Shown here piece by piece: positions 1-10,300 of a stretch of 64,000 bases of DNA (its first letter is position 1; the number at the start of each line of letters is the position of its first letter). The position numbers were made by a program, and so were the translations under genes. This stretch comes from Atrichornis clamosus (taxonomy: Eukaryota > Chordata > Aves > Passeriformes > Menuridae), in assembly GCA_013400975.1 (NCBI GenBank), contig WBMZ01003507.1:62001-126000 (forward strand). The letters run 5' to 3'. Under the pieces are notes generated by a model. That model was not told the origin of the DNA. It searched no databases and was given only the letters and a program-made list of their open reading frames with translations.

Positions 1-1484
1 AGGCCCTGCAGTGGGGTGGCCTTTCTTCCTCTGGGTGTGAACAGTGATGGCTCTTGCCAATGAGTTCAACACATGGGCTTTTGCAGATCTTATGTCAGGT
101 GTTAAAGGCTCAGACCTGGCCTGGTGGGAGGCCATGAGATTTTGTCTACAGCTGAATCAGCTTTCAGCTAAGATGTATTTACTGATGAATTTATAAACCT
201 GACATTTTTCAAGAGAAGCATAAAGCCATGGACTGCACCTCATGCCCAGGCCAGTGATGCCCAGGGCTTTATTCATCATGCTCACAGGCCTTCAGGCATC
301 AGCAAATCCAATGCTAAGCTCCAGAGAGCCTGACAGACTAGAGCCAAGGAAAACCCACTTTAAAAGCAGCATAAAGAAACGCGAGAAACACGGCAGCTTG
401 TAAAATGCACGTCTTTAAATACACTTGGCAGATAGAATAATAAGTGAAGACACAATAACTATATATAAAAAAGTCCTTAGAACAGCTGAAATAACAGGTC
501 TAACATTTTTTAGCTGCCAATTCAGATAATCTGGCAGTAACAGAAATCACCAAGGAGACAGCTGGAGCCCACGGGACCCGAGCCTGTGGGGCAGAGGTGC
601 AGAAGGCAGGGCACCAAAGGCCAGAGCTTACAGGAACCAGTCAGCGCAAATAAAACGCGGGCAGCAGGGCACCACGGTTCAACGTCCGCAACATGTCTGG
701 GGCTCCATCAGGAGATGGAAAGCAAGAGCTTTGACAGATCAGTCTTCAAGATCTAAACACTGATGCTCAAGAAGGCGAAAATTCTGTTACATATCCAGGG
801 CTACATTATGCCACCCCATTCCTCCCAGAACAGCGTGTCCCTTCTGGGAACGGAGGGGCACTATCCAAGTCCATTTCCATATGAAGAACAATCATCCACA
901 ATCAGACCAGACGTTCCTAAAGTGAGATGTAATTTAAAGTTTCTCAGATTCAAGATGAAAGGCTGATTGCCAAGATGCTGTCTGCTGAAAACAAGCCCTG
1001 CACAAGCATTTCAAAGTCTAGAGGCTGCGACAGTCTTTATTCATTTGTAAGGATCATGGCTTAAGGAATTAATTCAACTGAAGGATGGTACATCACCAAA
1101 GAAGAAATACAGGGAGGTGAAAACCACCACAATTAATAAACACAGAAAATAATGTGACATTTACTTCTTTGAAGCACTTTACTAAACTCAATTTAAAATG
1201 TTTGCTGTTCAGTCTAGCTATGTTTATCTACAAACATATAAAATGACATTATATATCCCTTCTGGTGGATAAAATGGCAAATAGTTAAGAGCATGCAAAA
1301 ATAATCAGGGCAGCAAGCGGAAAAAAAGCTCTTTTCTACTAGAATTTACACATGGAACCTAGAAAGAGAGACTAATTGCTCCCTGGGACCCTGTGATTAG
1401 CTAAATCTGACTTGCAAACAGCTGCAAGATCACAGTATCAAGGAGTGGGTACCTCTGTTTTCTGTCTCACTGGCTGCTTGAGAC
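1..1484. other. Gene-free unique sequence
   Basis: No exon, repeat family or RNA gene is recognisable here. The stretch is AT-rich apart from a small patch near 560-690 that carries several CpG dinucleotides. Open frames are short (67 codons at most) and resemble no known protein. Confidence 0.6.
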
Positions 1485-1790
1485 ACATTTTTCCCCTGAT
1501 TTGAGCTGATTGGGCCTCTCATTTACCAATTAGGGGATGAGACTGAACAGGGAGGAACGGAGGATGATTAAAAATCTGCTCTTTGCTATTTCTAAACAAC
1601 TGTGGGCCATTCTCTTCCAAATTAAATCTGGCTTCTGGCTGGCAAGCTAACTGGCAAATGAAATCTCATTCCCCGAGTGCCAGAGCACATCAGCTGTACG
1701 TGTGCCATTTGTGGTCCATCTGCAGGAGACGTGACATGCCAGCTGATTTCGGGAGGGCTGGGAAGGGGATGCTGCACCACAACCACCATG
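1485..1790. promoter_or_regulatory. Candidate conserved non-coding element
   Basis: This non-repetitive block is dense in transcription-factor-like motifs. An inverted pair of CCAAT-type pentamers lies at 1509-1513 (ATTGG) and 1526-1530 (CCAAT), the second running into a homeodomain-type CAATTA at 1527-1532. Two CAGCTG E-boxes lie at 1691-1696 and 1740-1745. Such clustering is common in vertebrate developmental enhancers, but conservation was not measured, so the function is inferred. Short open frames on both strands here (64-87 codons) overlap each other and look spurious. Confidence 0.3.
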
Positions 1791-2900
1791 TCACCGAGCT
1801 TTCCTGTTCTTCCCACCCCAGTAAGTTAGGTCTGGGAATCCTGTGAGGCTGTGCTTTAAAACTTGGGCAATTCACACCATTTCCAAATATCAGCGTTTGT
1901 CAGCAGGTCTGGTTAGTAAAGTGACACTATTTAAATGGAAAGATAGTGGCAATGAAAGCTTTTCATTCTTTAAAGTCATTATAGTGCAATTTAGGAGTTG
2001 TGGCAGGTGATGCAGGAAGTGTTGGTTTCTTTTTGTCCACTCTGTCTCTTGACCTAGGGCAGGGTGCAACTGAACTCAAAAAACACCATCAGAAAAAGAG
2101 TCCAAACACAGTGATTTAAAATTCACTCTGAGCAAGATAAGATGTAAAATGCACATCCATAGGAAACCCAAGTTCTCCACTGGATAATTCTTGGGCACGG
2201 AATCCTTACAGGAAGGCTTTAGGCCAATTTCATAACCTTTATAATTTTAACTCTAGGGAGGGAAGTAGTGCTTTGTGGAGAAGAAAGTTCTCTTCAAAAT
2301 AACTCATTTTCTTTTCCTGAATAATTGTGTCATATTATTTGTTTTAAATTAATTTTCCAGAGGGAGAAATATCATATTTTATGATGCCACTGGTTTTTTT
2401 CAGCATGAGAGAATACTTTAGATGGGTAATAGCAAAGAGGTAGCAATGCTGACCAGAATTACAGCTCACTCCTCTAGTTCTGACACAGTGAATAGGTAAA
2501 GTGAACTGAACAGCCCTACTCAGTAACCAAAGCCCATTTGGCCTTCTCTAATTTGACCTAATTAATTTGTCCCAAGAGTTGTCATAATTGGCAAAGTCAT
2601 TTCAGGACAGATTCAGGAGGAAAACTGTTCCTGGTTACCAGTGCAGATTAAAGCGAGCTGCCAGAGTTGCAAGGGGGAGCTAACGAGGCACCTGACTGTA
2701 TAATGCTTGGAGTAAGGAGCTGTCAGTCTTCCACTCTTGAGTACTCTCATTTGAGAAAAGCACAAGATCTTGAGTGCCTCTTGTCCCCTGTGATTGCATC
2801 TGCACTCCAGCACTGCCATCCTCTTGCAGTTTGACTAAGCCCCATGATCACTGAGAGCTTGTTTGCTGTTTTCTCAGCATACACGGGGTCGATCCATTTC
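1791..2900. other. Gene-free AT-rich sequence
   Basis: No gene or repeat family is recognised. The part at 2500-2620 holds a TAATTAATTT homeodomain-type run and reads like unique regulatory DNA, but there is no stronger evidence. Confidence 0.5.
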
Positions 2901-2918
2901 TTTTTTTTTTTTTTTTTT
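2901..2918 (+). repeat. T18 homopolymer tract followed by AG
   Basis: Eighteen consecutive T residues are followed directly by AG at 2919-2920. This could be a simple homopolymer, a poly-A tail of a minus-strand retrocopy, or by chance resemble a 3' splice acceptor. No branch of known coding sequence follows, so a plain homopolymer is the most likely reading. Confidence 0.8.
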
Positions 2919-3019
2919 AGCCCTTGTTTGCCTTGCTGTGGCTGAAAGCAGTTGCACACAGATACTGCCTGACATTGTCAGTGGGGAAATCATGTCAAAC
3001 ACTGGTGCCCGTAATGTTG

Positions 3020-3046
3020 GCTGCAGCTTAAGCCAAAAGCTGCAGC
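3020..3046. repeat. Perfect 10-bp inverted repeat, 7-nt loop
   Basis: GCTGCAGCTT at 3020-3029 is the exact reverse complement of AAGCTGCAGC at 3037-3046, with the loop AAGCCAA. A competing pairing of TTGGCT (3017-3022) with AGCCAA (3031-3036) also exists, so the segment can form two alternative hairpins. Whether it is transcribed is unknown. Confidence 0.75.
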
Positions 3047-3559
3047 AAGTGGCCTCACTGTACAGCACTGAATTAAAATGTTGCGTTTATTCATAAGCTT
3101 CCTTGATATTAATATGAATAAAATGGCAAAAAGCCTATATTTTATATTCTGTCATTTCACTCTGCATGACTAGTACTGTAACTTTGTATGCTCCCACTAC
3201 ACTCATACAGATTACACTTACAAATTGCCCCTCTGAATAAAGAGCACTGCACAGGGATGACAAGTATTGATTTTCAATCTCCTTCCAAAATGACTCTATC
3301 ATCGCAAGTAAGTCAGGCAATTTGCCTCACTTTACACTTCAGGCTATAGGCCTCAGATCACATTGACAGGCCTGATCCTTCAGGAGATGTTTAATTAGAA
3401 AAGAAATGAAAGGAATTACTGTAAATCAGCACTTAGCAGTGCTACAGAATTTGTAAATCTTCTTCTTCCCCCCTGTATGAGCTGACTTGATTCTCCTATC
3501 CTCATTAGGATGTTTGATGTGGTTGTTTCACGTAATTAAAACTGCAATCTTTTCTCTAG
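3047..3559. other. Gene-free AT-rich sequence
   Basis: I see no gene, known repeat or notable motif cluster here. Several AATAAA hexamers occur, for example at 3117-3122 and 3236-3241, but AT-rich DNA gives these by chance. Confidence 0.5.
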
Positions 3560-4160
3560 GAAATACCTTGCGTGGTCTAGCCGGTGTTTTGTGTTCCTTG
3601 CCAGCTCCTCCTCCGGTGCCACGCAGCGGGGTGACACCAGCCTCACCAGGGCTCACCTTCCCCACCTTCTCCCCCGGCAGTGCCCGGCAGTTCCCTGGCA
3701 CGTTGCTCTCGGAGCTGGTTGAACGGAGCCATGACTCCCATGCAGTGCAGGTGCACCTCAGCCCGTCCGTGCCGCGGCACTCGGAGGCTGCCGCGCTCCT
3801 CCGGTACCCGCCCACGGCACCTGCAAAGGCCCCGCCAGCCTCAGGACCCAGAGGAAGCCATTAGTTAAATCAATTCTTCCACAAATGACTCGGGTCTTTG
3901 ACGCTTTATATCACGGTGCCTTGGACTTGTTGTGAGGTGGGGGCTTCTTAGGGTTTTTTTTTTTTGGTTTCTTTTTTTTTGAAAAACCAAACCAAAGCAA
4001 ACCAGAAGGCAAACCCCAGGGTCTGCCGGCCTGCCCCTGGGCCCCACGCTCACCCTCACACAGGGATCTCTCCCTGCCGCGACGGAACGAGCCAGGCCCA
4101 GCCTCGTGCCTCTGTCGCTCCCTAGCCACCCACCTGCACATCGGGCTCTCAAAACAACAA
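3560..4160. promoter_or_regulatory. GC-rich patch with CpGs, split by T tracts
   Basis: Two CpG-bearing GC-rich halves (about 3590-3860 and 4020-4160) flank a T-rich centre: T12 at 3954-3965 and T9 at 3972-3980, followed by a CCAAA/GCAAA-rich run to about 4010. Overlapping open frames of 94-144 codons exist on both strands, which is expected where stop codons are rare, and none resembles a known protein. It could be a weak or decayed CpG island; no TATA box or initiator stands out. Confidence 0.3.
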
Positions 4161-6957
4161 CCAGGCAGCCTCGAGTCCAAATTCCCCCAAAACACAGTGC
4201 AGGTTCTTGAAACGTTCCCATGCAGGTGTCAGCAGGACAACAGACAGTACGGTACAGGAAATCCTGGACGTGTGGTGAGTTCACTGTAGTGTTTCTCATA
4301 GCAAGTCATTTCATGAGGATGACATATCAACCTTACCATCTTGAAAGGAAACCTCTGTGCCTTTTAAGTACTTGTTAAAAAAAGAATATCTCTAAGTTAA
4401 AGAGAAGGATGTAACATTTGTGACACTGAAAGAGGTTTTTAAAAATTATCTTCTGTTGGAATGCAGTAGGGAGGAAAATCCCTCCTACAATTTTATTAAA
4501 ACTTGTTACAAATGGTGAGTGCAATCATCCATCACTGTGTATAGATTAGTTTTTCTTCTCTTTAGTGTGAGAAATGAAACCACTTGTTTACTGCAGCAGT
4601 AATATATGGAGACCTACTTCCAAAGCTCCCAGCTGTGCCCTGTCTACTACTCACTATGAAAGGGGAAAAAACAAATATCACCAAAAAGAAAAGCCAGCCG
4701 AGAGGTTTGGTTGCCAATGGACTCACAGTGGGCAGCGTGTGGCAGGTCTTGCGTCTGCAGCGCAGAAGTACTTGAAGGGAGGGAGTGTTGTGTGAGCAGT
4801 TTTCAGCCTTGGGCTGGATGAGGCAGTGTCAGAGACTATGCTCCTCTTTGAGACAGCAACGGCAGAACAAAACTCTTCAGATTAGTTCCTACTTTTTCTG
4901 CAAAAAGTCAGGCAAAGGTCATTTTAGTTTTACAAATGCATAGAAACATTTGCAATCTCCAGTATTTCTTTGAACACGGTGTTGTCAGTGTAAGCTCAGC
5001 CAAGTCTATGAAGACTAACTAGTGCTTTGCTGTTAATTTGGGTCATGGGGGTCACCCAGATGACTGGGACGTCTTCCTTCGGTGTTGTGAGGATCCTGGC
5101 TGCAGAACAGACTACTTGTTATTGGCAAACATGGCTTGCCAGCTGATCATGTACAAAGGTTTTCAATAAAAACAGGCTCATTCTAAAGTATGTCATAGCT
5201 CAGCCCTGAATTATTGGAGCCAGTGGAGGAAATACTGGATAGATTTTTTTTTTCTGAGTGATTCAGGAGTTTAGAGAAGAGGAATCATATTATATAAAAA
5301 TAAAAATACACCATTTATGAACTACTTTAAAAATATTTCATGAATTAAAATATACTTTTCTACTCAGAACTCATTAGAACAAGAATCAAAGACAGAGTGA
5401 ACCTTCTGTGCTTTATTACTACCACTATTAATATTTTCAGAAATTTCCAACTGCTTCAACCATTTGTTCTGGCACTAAAACCAAATGCTTTGATTTATAG
5501 TGTTCTAAAAACACCAAGTTGTTCTGTGAACAACACAGCTAATGGAGTCAATCTTCCTATGAATTTGAGCTTTTTGTTCCTTTTTTCTTTCTCGTTCTAC
5601 ACAGAGTAGCTGAAGCCTCCTTACATGTCCTTTCTGAGAGCCATACTGAGCAAGAGAGGCCAGACAGTGACCCCCAAGCAGAGTAGAAACAACTGAGATC
5701 CACTTGCCTTTTCCCTGGCAGAGGTGCTTTTTTGGGTCCTTATTCTAGTTAGATACTAATGGCCATAAATTTGTAGGAATGTGATTATCTTTGAATTGTC
5801 TATTTCTATGTAAAAACTTGTTCAAATAGGCTACCAGGTTCATAAGCTCCTGGAGGGTTGTTTTGGCTTGGTGGTAGGTTGACAACGTGGTCACCAAGGC
5901 CTGTTTTCTTGAGGAGATCAGGTCACTGCATTTCAAAGGCTCAAGTTTCTAGTCATTATCCTGGGAGCTTCAACTGTATTTTCAGAACATTCAAGAATGA
6001 ATAATGCTTCCTCACTACCAAACAGTGACTTGACACACGGAGTTTAAACCAGTGCAAGGCACTGAAGGGAGCCCGTAGTGTAGCACAGCTGAATGTTCAG
6101 TCATGCACAGGGGTTTTACAGCCTGGGGGAAGAGGACAATGCACCTGATCCAAGTCTCCTTCCACAGCTGTGGAGGGCTGCTGAGGCAGCCAGTACTCAC
6201 CATTTATTTCCAAAGGAATCTGCAGTCTGTGGACTGCACTCCTTCCCACAGGTGGTTGTGGCTTTGTGCTGGATAGGGAGCTCCTGCACTCAGCCCCAGC
6301 GTGGTAGGGGTTGTTACTGCTGCACAAGCTGTGATAGCATCCAGCTTGCTACTGATGGAGGGGATATTTCTGGCTGCAGCTTCTGTTGTTATTCCAGCTC
6401 TTTTAGAAAAGTATCAGCAGCCTAAAATTTCCTTAACCTGACTTAAAAGTCCCTATAACCAAAACCAACTAGTTTTCTATGGGCTTCCTTCACGGTATTT
6501 TGTCAGTTTGCCATCTCTGACAGATTTGCCACACTAGTCAGGTAACATAAACTTGGTTCTCCTGGTCAGACATTCCTAAGCACCAGTGCAAATACTATTT
6601 TAAAGTTGCAGAGAACATATCATTTTAATAAAAATGTTGCTGCTCTTTTCATGCAGGTGAGACCAGAGTGGTCTGGCCCACTGCCCTTTCCTAACTTGTA
6701 CTCCCAGTCCTGCTGGGCTGCCACTGTCAGATGGTTTTCCTCCCTCTGCACTGCCAAATACCAACAGAGTCCTCCCCTTCTGTCCTCTGTCCTCAGGGCT
6801 TTGGCTTTCCAACATGACAAGAATATGCAAGGAATGAAAGGATAATAAAATCTTAACACCTTCTTAGGACTGTTTTTCCACAGATATCTGCTGTATTATG
6901 TGCAGCCTGTGATTGTAAAATCATTTTGCACTTAAAAATATTTTCTGTTAGAAAATG
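4161..6957. other. Gene-free unique sequence
   Basis: No exon or repeat family is recognised in this stretch. The open frames are short and overlap on both strands (for example around 6090-6430 and 6600-6860), which argues against coding. Nothing else stands out. Confidence 0.5.
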
Positions 6958-7072
6958 GAATCAAAGAATAATAGAATATCCTGAGCTGGAAAGGACTTAC
7001 AAGGATCACTGAAGATCAACTCCTTGCCCTGCACAGGGGAGCCCCAACGATCACACTATGTGCCTGAGAGAA
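6958..7072 (-). mobile_element. CR1 LINE 3'-end fragment, antisense
   Basis: The plus strand reads the reverse complement of an avian CR1 3' end. It has a degenerate tail (AGAATAATAGAATAT), then CTGAGCTGGAAAGGACTTAC, then a GATCA..AACTCC segment and CCCTGCACAGGGGAGCCCC. This is the same subfamily type as the sense copy at 42752-42980, and shared segments such as CCCTGCACAG versus CTGTGCAGGG align in opposite orientation. It is strongly 5'-truncated and carries no coding sequence. The outer boundary near 7072 is approximate. Confidence 0.88.
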
Positions 7073-7244
7073 GTCACTTAATTTCAAGTGTTCTGTAGGC
7101 TTTTTTACACTTTTTTTTGTTTAAAAAAATCTATTAATCTAAATACGCCAGAACACAGGCCTGAATTTTCAGTGCAGAAGTTATTTATATATGCTGCAAA
7201 AGAGATTAGAATCATGCTTAATATAAATCCCTTTTTCCCTTTTA
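7073..7244. other. Spacer between two repeat fragments
   Basis: This AT-rich spacer separates the CR1 fragment from the MIR-like remnant. Part of its right end (from about 7220) may belong to the degraded SINE. Confidence 0.4.
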
Positions 7245-7345
7245 AAGCTCTTATGATGTAGGTACAAGCTGTACTATACAAATGGGAAAATGAGGACACG
7301 GGGAAAATAAATTACTGAAGACCGTGCAAAATTAGCAATAGTACT
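7245..7345 (-). mobile_element. Ancient MIR-type (CORE-SINE) remnant, antisense
   Basis: The plus strand follows the reverse complement of the 3' half of MIR in the right order. First comes TATGATGTAGGTAC (MIR: TATGAGGTAGGTAC), then AAATGGGAAAATGAGGACACGG (the GATGAGGAAACTGAGGCACAG block), then an AAATTACTGAAGACCGTGC segment matching the TTAAGTAACTTGCCCAAGGTC block. MIR elements are tRNA-derived SINEs older than the bird-mammal split and are rare and decayed in birds. The match is from memory, so the ends and subfamily are uncertain. Confidence 0.62.
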
Positions 7346-10300
7346 GATTATCACTAAGTATTCTGTTGCTGTTATCCCAGGAAGGAAGGGGAAATAGAAA
7401 GTGTATATTCATTTCAAAAGCTTCAGATCAGTGAGGATGGAAAGCGCTTTCCAGCTGCCTGGCAGGAATGACTTTGGGAGGGCACCGCTGCGGCCCCTTT
7501 GTGGTGCCCCTGTTCTTGGGCCCCATTGCTCCTGCTGCTGTTTTGGTTGTCCTTGCCTAAGTGCAGGCCCCAGCCCTCGGTCCTGTGGTGGGTCACAACA
7601 CAGGGGCTGTTGTGGGGCACTTCTGCCACGGCCCCTGACTACACGGGACGGCTGTTGGGGCTGAGCCCTTGGAGAAAGGGCAGCCTCTTTGACCTCCCTG
7701 TACAGCACCCATCGGCCAGCACAGCACCCTCACTCTCTGTTCTGAACTGGGAGGACTGAAAAAGGGCCCAACCTTTTATTTTCCCCATCTCTGTCCCTTC
7801 TCTACCAAAATAACTAGTAATCCCCTGTCCCATTTCAAAGGGTTATACACCTCCATGTGCTACTGCCTCACTTTTTGACATAACTTCCAAAGGAAACCTT
7901 TTCAATAAATTAATTTTAGCATGCTCAATTTAATTTTTTCAGAGATTCTGCATGAGAGAGGGAGGTAAGTGAGACAGGCTATTTATTGAACCAGACCAAA
8001 ATACTGCACTTTACTTAGAATTAAGTACTGAAAACTTAACTTAATTGCAAGGATTAATTAGGTCTTTGAAACTCTGCTCCTACTGAATAATGCATGTCAT
8101 GTGAGGGAAAGGAAGCAAATATTTGGATGATGGAAAAATAGCTGGTTCCTAGCTGCTTATCATCTGGTCAAAGTGCTGGCCTTTACTTGCACCAGTTCCC
8201 TTCCCCCAGAAAGACCCTACTTCTTGCTTAGAGTTATTTTCCTCATTAGTTCTGCAGTTTCCCTTTACACTTCTTCCCTGTTTTGAGCTATTTCAACCGA
8301 TACTCTTTTCAAAGTACACCAGCCCTCTCCCACCACTCCAACGTGTTTCTAAAGAGGAGGAGGAACATTTTTCTTGAGAGGACACTTCAGTCACAGGTTG
8401 TACTGGAAATCCCTTTTCCCTTCAGTAACTTCTGCTGCTCTGTCCCACATTCCTGCTCACCTTAGCCTGTATACTTGGGATTCTCCCTCCTGTCTGGAGA
8501 AAAGGCTTGCTATCATTCCAGCTGCACTTGAGCCTGTGTGGTCTGAAGCAATCATTTTATTTAAGCTGCAGTTTAAAAATAAAATCCTCTCCACAGTAAT
8601 TATAGTGTTGCATTAGAAAATACTGGCTGTGTACATCCATAGCTGGTACTCCCTGCACTGAGCAAGCTGCACCATCTGCTCTCCTGCTCCCTGCTCTTAC
8701 TCCTGCAGACATTAGAGAAACATGTTGAGAGAGCAGCAGGCTGTTTGCAGTCATGACATATCTGAGCTGTGTTTAAAGTCAAAAGCCTTTATTTACTGCT
8801 TGGTGAAGAGAGAGGACTCATAATCAAGGGCAATAAACTGGATCCATAGCAGTTCAATGATTCAAAGGGATGGCAGCCACGTATGTCAACCTGTCACCTC
8901 TTTGAAAAGGAGGGGGCTCCAAAAAGAGAGGAGGGGGTGGTCCATCTTACTGGTTACCATGAGATGGCCTTCAGTGCTGTGCACTGGGTTTGGAGGCACA
9001 GAAATGGGGCAAGTAGGCACTGCTTCCCATGGACATCACAGAGCAGCCTGAAAAGAAATTCCCTAAATTGGCCTTAATTTGCCTTTACCCAATGCATAGT
9101 GCTGAAGCAATATGAGATGCCGGCAGGAATACTTGAAGGAGGATATCTCTCTCTGGGATAAGTTGCTGCAGCTGCTGTTATTAAAAAAATAGATGTGAGG
9201 TCTTCTTCCATGTGTGGAAAGGAAGGAGAGCAATGAAAGGGAAGGAGTACTGGCAGGATGGACCTGTAGTAGCCTAGAAGTCAGTCTGTCTCATGCCTCT
9301 CTGCAGAAGCCACAGAATTCATTGTCCACCTTTGAACAGGAAATCAGTCTTTATCAATTGACTTAGTCCAACACCAGCGCAGAGTACTTACAACACCACT
9401 GAGTAGCTACTCCATCTAAACTAATACTCTGAATCCTCTCAGAACCTGGGCACCGACTGGGTCTCCACGAGGCGAAGGCGTCGTGTCCAGTTAACCCTTC
9501 AGTGCTGTGAAGCCAGGAATGCAGGTAACATGAAGCCTCAAATGTGTTGGATTGGCTGACTGAGCTTTGCAGGAGCTGTAATGGCCCTGGGATGCAGTCT
9601 CCTGGTTTAGAGTTCATGCTTATACTGAGATAACTGAGTCACTAAACTGATCCAGGATAAGACTCCTACAACTCAGGCTTGCCAAAAATCCCAAAGCCAG
9701 GTTTTACAAGCTCAGGTTCTCTAGCAACATGTGCACGTTTTCCCTTGTTCATTTCATCAACCTTTCTAATTTTACTTGTTTTCTCTCTGATCCTTGGAAT
9801 TCAATTGTGCTGATTTCCTGAGCATTAAACATACCTGAATGTTCCCCTAGTCTGCCTAATGGCCCTAGCAAAAAGTGTTTCGACTCATTGGCAAGGCAGC
9901 TGGAGCAGTCACTGCACACAATCTACTCTTGCAGGATTGAATGTTGGAAACAGCTAATTTTTTTACAGTGAGTGAGTGAGCAAAGTTATGATATTACAAA
10001 TGGCTCCTGAGAAGTGATAAACGGGCTTCAAAATGCAGCATAATGATCATTACAACACGGGGCTGCATTTTGTTCTTGAACTGCTGTGCACGTTTTATTG
10101 AGATGGGAGGAAAGATCCCAGAGAGTGAGGCTTCAGTAGCCAACTGAAACACAATTTGGACTTTGGCAATGATGCATTCATGAACTCCAAGTTCCACATC
10201 TCTAGGATGGTGCTAAGAAGGGATGATGCACCTGAGCTGGATTGCTGAAGTGTTTTTTAGAAAAGCTAAGGATGCAGAAATCTCTAAGTCTGAAGCATAT

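Noticed and set aside
3865..4299. 144-codon minus-strand open frame
   Set aside because: Its Lys- and Gly-rich stretches come from the T tracts and GC-rich flanks; no domain is seen.
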